From Petrimonas mucosa (GTDB taxonomy: Bacteria > Bacteroidota > Bacteroidia > Bacteroidales > Dysgonomonadaceae), in contig NZ_LT608328.1 of the NCBI RefSeq assembly GCF_900095795.1, positions 1,977,001 to 2,041,000 on the forward strand: DNA of 64,000 nucleotides, given 5' to 3'. Positions 59,512 to 64,000 of the stretch are shown here, piece after piece (position 1 is the stretch's first letter; every line of letters begins with the position of its first letter). Below the pieces are notes generated by a model. That model searched no databases, was not told where the DNA came from, and was given only the letters and a program-made list of their open reading frames with translations. The position numbers and the translations under genes were made by a program.

Positions 59512-60090
59512 TCACTCTTCACTCCCGCCATTCACCATCCTGTCGATCAAGGAAACCATCTGGCCGAATTCCTCTTCTTCAAACAACCGGGTAAGCATCA
59601 CGATCTTACCCTCCCGATCAATAATAACATTACGGGTGATGCCGGCATCCTTCTCGGCATACAGCCCGAAAATTCCCCCGTCGGGATCCATACCGATGGG
59701 ATAAGTAACGCCCGTAGCGTCGCGGAGAACCTGAATCTTCTCTGCCGGTTCTTCACGGTCGATGCCAAAGAGTGCAAACTGAGGATTATCCTTGTGATTC
59801 TGCCAGATATCACGCTCGATATGTGGCATCTCCTTTCGGCAGACTCCGCACCAGCTTGCTGTAAATTGCAGCATCACCACTTTTCCACGCAAATCGGAGA
59901 GCCTCACCTTCTTGCCGTCGGGGAGACTCATCTCAAAATCGGGAGCAGGGTCTCCCACCTTTACCAGGTATTGACGCGCGTCACTCTCCTGTATGGTATT
60001 GTGAGAGGCAATACTGCTCTTCTTTTCTGCCCGGTTGCAGGAAAAGCATACCGCTGCGACCAGTAGAACATAAAGTAACTGCTTTGTCAT
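59512..60090 (-). CDS. TlpA-family thiol-disulfide oxidoreductase lipoprotein
   Basis: The 192-residue lipoprotein (Cys18 in VCFSCNRAE) carries an AhpC/TSA-Redoxin-type thioredoxin fold. The active site is Trp-Cys81-Gly-Val-Cys84 in QFTASWCGVCRKEMP, with KVGDPAPDFEMSLPDGKKV before it and the cis-Pro region GVTYPIGMDPDGG. It is likely a periplasmic reductase tethered to a membrane. It lies between the VanZ-like gene and DUF4870 with gaps of 28 and 39 bases. Confidence 0.88.
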   Translation of the reverse strand: MTKQLLYVLLVAAVCFSCNRAEKKSSIASHNTIQESDARQYLVKVGDPAPDFEMSLPDGKKVRLSDLRGKVVMLQFTASWCGVCRKEMPHIERDIWQNHKDNPQFALFGIDREEPAEKIQVLRDATGVTYPIGMDPDGGIFGLYAEKDAGITRNVIIDREGKIVMLTRLFEEEEFGQMVSLIDRMVNGGSEE

Positions 60091-60118
60091 ATCGTCAGAT
60101 GTATTTGATAGATCCGTC

Positions 60119-60535
60119 CTACAAAGATAGTTTTTTTTCCTGTTTTCGTCTCCGTTGATATAAAAAGAGAGCGATCAGCACGGCGGTGGCCGAACCCAGG
60201 AGATCTGCCACAAAATCGGCCATCTCGGCACTCCGGGTGCTGAAGAAGTACTTCTGCATCAATTCGATCATCCCGCCGTAGATAACAGGCAGAACACCTC
60301 CCCAAAATAACCAGCGTCCCATCCTGGGGCGACCGCCATGCAGCTGGTAATAATCGAACAGGGAGACGGCCGACAGGACGAAGAACATCCCGTAATGGGC
60401 AACTTTGTCCCACGCCACAACCTGTGGCAGATCGGGAACATCGTCCGACCGGAGCAGGCAAGTTACTATGAATATCAGGAAACCGACTAGAACGGGAAGG
60501 AGAATATGGCGGAAGTTACTCTTCATACGGGGCAT
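60119..60535 (-). CDS. VanZ-like family membrane protein
   Basis: The protein of about 138 residues has four hydrophobic helices and the VanZ-like pattern AWDKVAHYGMFFVLSAVSLF, GGMIELMQKYFFSTRSAEMADFVADLLGSATA split over helices 3 and 4. I place the start at the ATG at 60535 (a second is at 60526). A longer frame would begin with a TTG inside the promoter -7 box. It is the first gene of the vanZ-tlpA-DUF4870-ftsE operon. The function in Bacteroidota is unknown; the name does not imply teicoplanin resistance. Confidence 0.78.
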   Translation of the reverse strand: MPRMKSNFRHILLPVLVGFLIFIVTCLLRSDDVPDLPQVVAWDKVAHYGMFFVLSAVSLFDYYQLHGGRPRMGRWLFWGGVLPVIYGGMIELMQKYFFSTRSAEMADFVADLLGSATAVLIALFLYQRRRKQEKKLSL

Positions 60536-60556
60536 CACTTTGTGAAAAAAACGTCT

Positions 60557-60564
60557 CAAAGATA
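60557..60564 (-). promoter_or_regulatory. -7 box of the vanZ-like operon promoter
   Basis: TATCTTTG on the minus strand is a perfect TAnnTTTG. No clear TTTG is at -33. Its position rules out the more distal TTG as translation start of the VanZ-like gene. Confidence 0.5.
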
Positions 60565-60699
60565 GTTGAAAAAGTCGACTTCCTGCTCCATTTTAAAAAC
60601 ATATAACTAAAACAGTCCCGCAAATTCCTGAAAAATTCGTTTCTTTGTCAGCTAAACAGAAAAATAAGGACAAAAACATTTTTCGGATTTTCTTAGAAC

Positions 60700-62367
60700 A
60701 TGAAAAAAATTCCTTTTCTTATATTGATCCTGCTGGTAACGACAACCGCAATGGGGCAGACTACGCAAGCCGACAAGAACAAACGGTATTTCGATATCAA
60801 CAAGAGCATCGACATTTTCAATTCCGTTATCAGGGAGCTGGATATGTTCTATGTAGACAGCGTGAAGGTGGATAGCTTGATCAACAGTACCATACGGACC
60901 ATGCTCGCCCGGATGGATCCCTATACGGAGTACTACGCAGAAGAGAACATCAAAGATCTTCAATTCATGACAACAGGCGAATATGGGGGTATTGGAGCGA
61001 TCATCTCCTATAACGACAACCGGGTGGTGATCAACGAACCCTATAAGGGGCTTCCGGCAGACAGGGCCGGCCTGAAAGCCGGCGACACCATCCTTCAGAT
61101 TGATGGTTCGGATATGAGAAAGGCTACGGTGAAGGAGGTCAGCGACAAGCTGAAAGGGATGCCGGGCACCTCACTGAAACTGAGGATTCACCGTCCCGGC
61201 GAGAAAAAATCGCGGGAAATGAAGCTGGTACGCGAGAAAATCGAGATCGATCCCATTACATATGCCGATGTATTGAACGACAATGTTGGCTATCTCCACT
61301 TTTCAGGTTTCACCAACGGCAGTTCCGACAGGGTAAAGGAGACGGTTCTGGACCTGAAGAGGAGGGGTGCCGAATCGCTGGTGATCGATCTTCGCGGAAA
61401 CGGTGGTGGTATCTTGGATGAAGCTGTCAATGTTGTAAACCTTTTCGTGAAGAAAGGTGTGGAGATCGTCTCCACCCGGGGAAAGGTGAAGCAATGGGAC
61501 AGGTCGTACCGAACCCAATACCAGCCGATCGACACGCTTATGCCGATCGTGGTGCTTATCGATACAGGTTCGGCCTCGGCCTCCGAGATTGTTGCCGGAT
61601 CGCTGCAGGACCTGGACCGGGCAGTTATCATCGGGAACCGCTCTTTCGGCAAGGGGCTGGTGCAGACGCCGCGTGACCTGCCGTACGGAGGAAACATCAA
61701 GATCACCACTTCGAAATATTATATCCCCAGCGGACGTTGCATTCAAGCACTCGACTATTCACACCGCAATCCTGACGGCTCGGTGGCGCGTGTACCCGAC
61801 AGCCTGACCCAGGTTTTCAGGACCAGAAACGGGCGTGAAGTGCGTGACGGCGGCGGCATTATCCCCGATTATGTCATTCCGCAGGAAAAGAGCGGTACAA
61901 TCGGATACTATCTGCTTGCCGACAACATTATCTTCAATTTCGTGACCGAGTGGGCAATGAAGCATCCCACTGTGGATGCACCCGAAAGTTTCCAGCTTTC
62001 GGATGCCGACTACGAAGAGTTCAAACAGTATGTGAAGGGACGCGATTTTCAGTACGACCAGATGAGCAACCGTTCGTTGCAATCGTTGAAGGAGATCATG
62101 GAGTTTGAGGGATATTTTTCAAATGCCTCGGAAGAGTTCAACGCTCTGAAGAAGAAGCTGCAACCCGATCTCGACCGGGATCTGGAGCTTTTCGGGAAGG
62201 AGATCCGGAAGATGATCGAAACCGAGATCATGCAACGGTACTACTATAAGGAGGGGGTATTGATGTACGAGCTCCGCGACGATCCTGTACTGAAGAAAGC
62301 CAGGGAGGTGCTGAAGAACAGGGAACTCTACGACCGGACACTCCAGCCCCAGCCGGAGAGAGCATAA
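60700..62367 (+). CDS. S41-family C-terminal processing peptidase with PDZ domain
   Basis: The 555-residue exported protease (signal peptide 1-20) has a PDZ domain at about 88-175 (GIGAIISYNDNRVVINEPYKG, LPADRAGLKAGDTILQIDG). Its S41 catalytic core has the dyad Ser293 in DTGSASASEIVAG and Lys318 in RSFGKGLVQT, 25 residues apart as in known CtpA enzymes. The C-terminal helical extension runs from about 420 to 555. It probably trims or degrades periplasmic proteins. It is followed after 16 bases by the CapA-family gene. Confidence 0.93.
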   Translation: MKKIPFLILILLVTTTAMGQTTQADKNKRYFDINKSIDIFNSVIRELDMFYVDSVKVDSLINSTIRTMLARMDPYTEYYAEENIKDLQFMTTGEYGGIGAIISYNDNRVVINEPYKGLPADRAGLKAGDTILQIDGSDMRKATVKEVSDKLKGMPGTSLKLRIHRPGEKKSREMKLVREKIEIDPITYADVLNDNVGYLHFSGFTNGSSDRVKETVLDLKRRGAESLVIDLRGNGGGILDEAVNVVNLFVKKGVEIVSTRGKVKQWDRSYRTQYQPIDTLMPIVVLIDTGSASASEIVAGSLQDLDRAVIIGNRSFGKGLVQTPRDLPYGGNIKITTSKYYIPSGRCIQALDYSHRNPDGSVARVPDSLTQVFRTRNGREVRDGGGIIPDYVIPQEKSGTIGYYLLADNIIFNFVTEWAMKHPTVDAPESFQLSDADYEEFKQYVKGRDFQYDQMSNRSLQSLKEIMEFEGYFSNASEEFNALKKKLQPDLDRDLELFGKEIRKMIETEIMQRYYYKEGVLMYELRDDPVLKKAREVLKNRELYDRTLQPQPERA

Positions 62368-62383
62368 CATTACCGATATCTGT

Positions 62384-63454
62384 ATGGCCACCCGTTTGAC
62401 AGCCATGATCCTGCTTCTGTTCCTGATTTTTCCGCTTTCTCAAGCCCAGGAGAAACAGGTAAGGCTGCTCTTTGCCGGTGATGCCATGCAGCATCTACCG
62501 CAGATAGAAGCTGCCCGGACAGCGGAGGGGTACAGTTACGACTCCTGCTTCTATCTGCTGAAGGAGAGGGTCGAGTCGGCCGACATCGCCTGTCTCAACT
62601 TCGAGACCACGTTGGCCGGTAAACCCTATACGGGATATCCGCTATTCAGCGCGCCCGATCAGTTCGCCATTGCACTGAAAGATGCCGGATTTGATCTCTT
62701 TTTTCTGGCCAACAATCATATAGTCGACAAGGGCCAAAGAGGATTGGAGCGTACCATCAGGGTGTTAGACTCGATCGGGATAAAGCATACCGGAGTATTC
62801 CGTTCGAAGGAGAGCCGGGGGTTGAACTACCCCCTGATGATCATTAGGAATGGTATCCGGATGGCCTTTCTGAACTATACCTACGACACCAACGGGCTTG
62901 TGGTTGCACCGCCCAATATCGTAAACAGTATGGATACAGTGCAGATAAAGCGGGATCTCCGCCTGACGAGGCTATATTATCCCGATATGGTCATTGCCAA
63001 CATGCACTGGGGGAACGAGTACAGCACAACTCCCAGCCGCGAACAGCGTGACCTGGCCAGTTTTCTTGTCAGAAATGGAGTCTCTATCATTATCGGCAAC
63101 CATCCGCACGTGGTTCAGCCGATTGTCGCCAACCGCCGGGATGGAAATATCGAAAGCGTGGTTTACTATTCACTCGGCAACTTTATCTCCAATCAACAAA
63201 GGCCAAATACCGACGGCGGGGCAATAGCCGAGATTGTGATTGTGAAGGAGAACGAGAATAGCCCGGCCAGGATAGCCTCTTGCGATTATTCGCTGGTCTG
63301 GGTAAGGAAATTTAGTGAAGACGGGAGACTGAAATACAGGTTAATCCCTGTAGAGATAGATGAAAAGGAGGTTATTCCGGAAATGAGTCCGGATGAGTGG
63401 CAAAGAATGAGTGCCTTTGCCTCCGACATGAACCAACTCATAGGATCTTTTTAA
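62384..63454 (+). CDS. CapA-family (PGA_cap) metallophosphatase-like protein
   Basis: The 356-residue exported protein (signal peptide ending SQAQ) belongs to the bacterial capsule synthesis protein PGA_cap group, which has a calcineurin-like fold. Metal-site motifs are visible: LLFAGDAMQH, CLNFETTL, FLANNHIVDKG, IANMHWGNEY and IIGNHPHVVQP. The members known for poly-gamma-glutamate belong to a larger operon that is absent here, so a role in surface polymer metabolism is only inferred. It is co-transcribed with the S41 protease and mgtC. Confidence 0.86.
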   Translation: MATRLTAMILLLFLIFPLSQAQEKQVRLLFAGDAMQHLPQIEAARTAEGYSYDSCFYLLKERVESADIACLNFETTLAGKPYTGYPLFSAPDQFAIALKDAGFDLFFLANNHIVDKGQRGLERTIRVLDSIGIKHTGVFRSKESRGLNYPLMIIRNGIRMAFLNYTYDTNGLVVAPPNIVNSMDTVQIKRDLRLTRLYYPDMVIANMHWGNEYSTTPSREQRDLASFLVRNGVSIIIGNHPHVVQPIVANRRDGNIESVVYYSLGNFISNQQRPNTDGGAIAEIVIVKENENSPARIASCDYSLVWVRKFSEDGRLKYRLIPVEIDEKEVIPEMSPDEWQRMSAFASDMNQLIGSF

Positions 63455-63456
63455 TC

Positions 63457-63915
63457 ATGTCAACATTGGAGTTTGTTTTTCGCCTGCTGGCGGCTGTTGC
63501 TTCAGGTGGCGCAGTGGGACTTGAACGTCAGATCAACAACAAGAGTGCCGGATTCCGCACCAATACCCTGGTAGCAATGGGCGCATCTATCTATGTGCTG
63601 ATCAACGTGATTCTAACCCAAGATGGCGGCGATCCTACCCGGATAATCGGTCAGATCGTCACGGGAATCGGTTTTCTGGGAGCCGGTGTTATCCTTCACA
63701 AGGGTATAAATGTACAGGGACTTACCACCGCCGCCACCATATGGTGCAGCGCTGCCCTGGGGTCACTTGCGGGACTGGGCATGTACCTGGAGCTGCTGAT
63801 CTCCACGCTGTTGATCATCCTTATCAACACCACGTTCAAGAGGGCAGACCGGTGGTTTATGGGTGAAAAGAAGAAGAAGAAAACCAAAAACAGTGACGAT
63901 CATTCGTTGGAATGA
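63457..63915 (+). CDS. MgtC/SapB family membrane protein, short form
   Basis: The 152-residue protein starts with ATG at 63457, 2 bases after the capA stop. The MgtC core has ASGGAVGLERQINNKSAGFRTN, a central helix with IGQIVTGIGFLGAGVILH and TTAATIWCSAALGSLAGLG, and a last hydrophobic helix. The C-terminal cytoplasmic domain of Salmonella MgtC is lacking and a Lys-rich tail takes its place. It may relate to Mg2+ homeostasis or F-ATPase control, but this is not testable here. Confidence 0.88.
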   Translation: MSTLEFVFRLLAAVASGGAVGLERQINNKSAGFRTNTLVAMGASIYVLINVILTQDGGDPTRIIGQIVTGIGFLGAGVILHKGINVQGLTTAATIWCSAALGSLAGLGMYLELLISTLLIILINTTFKRADRWFMGEKKKKKTKNSDDHSLE

Positions 63916-64000
63916 TCTCCCAGCACCGGCATCACCATGATTCCGGTGCACGACTTCTGCCGTTCACAATAGTCGCTCAACGTCGTCTCGTCGATCACCA
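63900..64000 (-). CDS. C-terminal end of an unidentified minus-strand gene
   Basis: A minus-strand frame open to the window edge ends with a stop at 63900-63902, encoding at least 32 residues (ending TGIMVMPVLGDHSNE). It overlaps the end of the mgtC gene by 16 bases, tail to tail. The composition looks like a real protein terminus but the stretch is too short to name a family. Confidence 0.35.
   Translation of the reverse strand, partial: VIDETTLSDYCERQKSCTGIMVMPVLGDHSNE

Overview
The window looks like a chromosome segment of a Bacteroidota member of the order Bacteroidales. A type IX secretion protein (SprA) makes a Dysgonomonadaceae or Porphyromonadaceae-like genome plausible. Supporting signs are a SusC/SusD pair with an ECF sigma/FecR regulator, the SprA gene, Bacteroidales-type ribosomal and housekeeping genes, and many promoters of the Bacteroides form (TTTG, about 20 bases, TAnnTTTG). 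I saw no tRNA, rRNA or CRISPR array.

Bases 1-12875 are almost entirely insertion sequences (IS), several nested in one another. In order: an IS4-type copy cut by the window edge (1-1057); a 3' scrap of an IS1380 element (1058-1268); a complete IS982 (1269-2304); a secreted alpha/beta-hydrolase gene (2380-3534); and a nest at about 3583-12875. The nest holds an IS3 remnant split by IS66 copy A, abutting an IS256 element split by a second IS4-type element, itself split by IS66 copy B. Several insertions can be reconstructed exactly from target-site duplications: TTTGCTCT and AACTTGCC for the two IS66 copies, and about 8-9 bases for the IS4-type element.

Bases 12990-25739 are a polysaccharide utilization locus (PUL) read on the minus strand: ECF sigma, FecR anti-sigma, SusC, SusD, two surface lipoproteins and a GH127 beta-L-arabinofuranosidase. 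The hydrolase at 2380-3534 is probably its displaced last gene. IS elements sit at each control point of the PUL. IS1380 (25781-27460) lies just upstream of the sigma gene and appears to give it a hybrid promoter. IS1595 (22832-23916) separates fecR from susC. On the strand opposite the susC leader there is a consensus promoter and, about 80 bases on, an intrinsic terminator: a predicted cis-antisense small RNA resembling the DonS type of Bacteroides.

Bases 27920-64000 are mostly core genome. They hold nnrED, a beta-helix protein followed by an IS30 deletion derivative, rplU-rpmA, a THUMP-like methyltransferase, the purM-prfA-pyrF operon, gyrA with a TPR protein, secA with an alkaline-phosphatase-like protein whose active site is degenerate, a DUF4105 protein, a secreted nitroreductase, rpmE (type B), cinA-ruvA-sprA, a vanZ-tlpA-DUF4870-ftsE operon, an S41 protease, a CapA-family protein and MgtC. 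The window ends inside a minus-strand gene.
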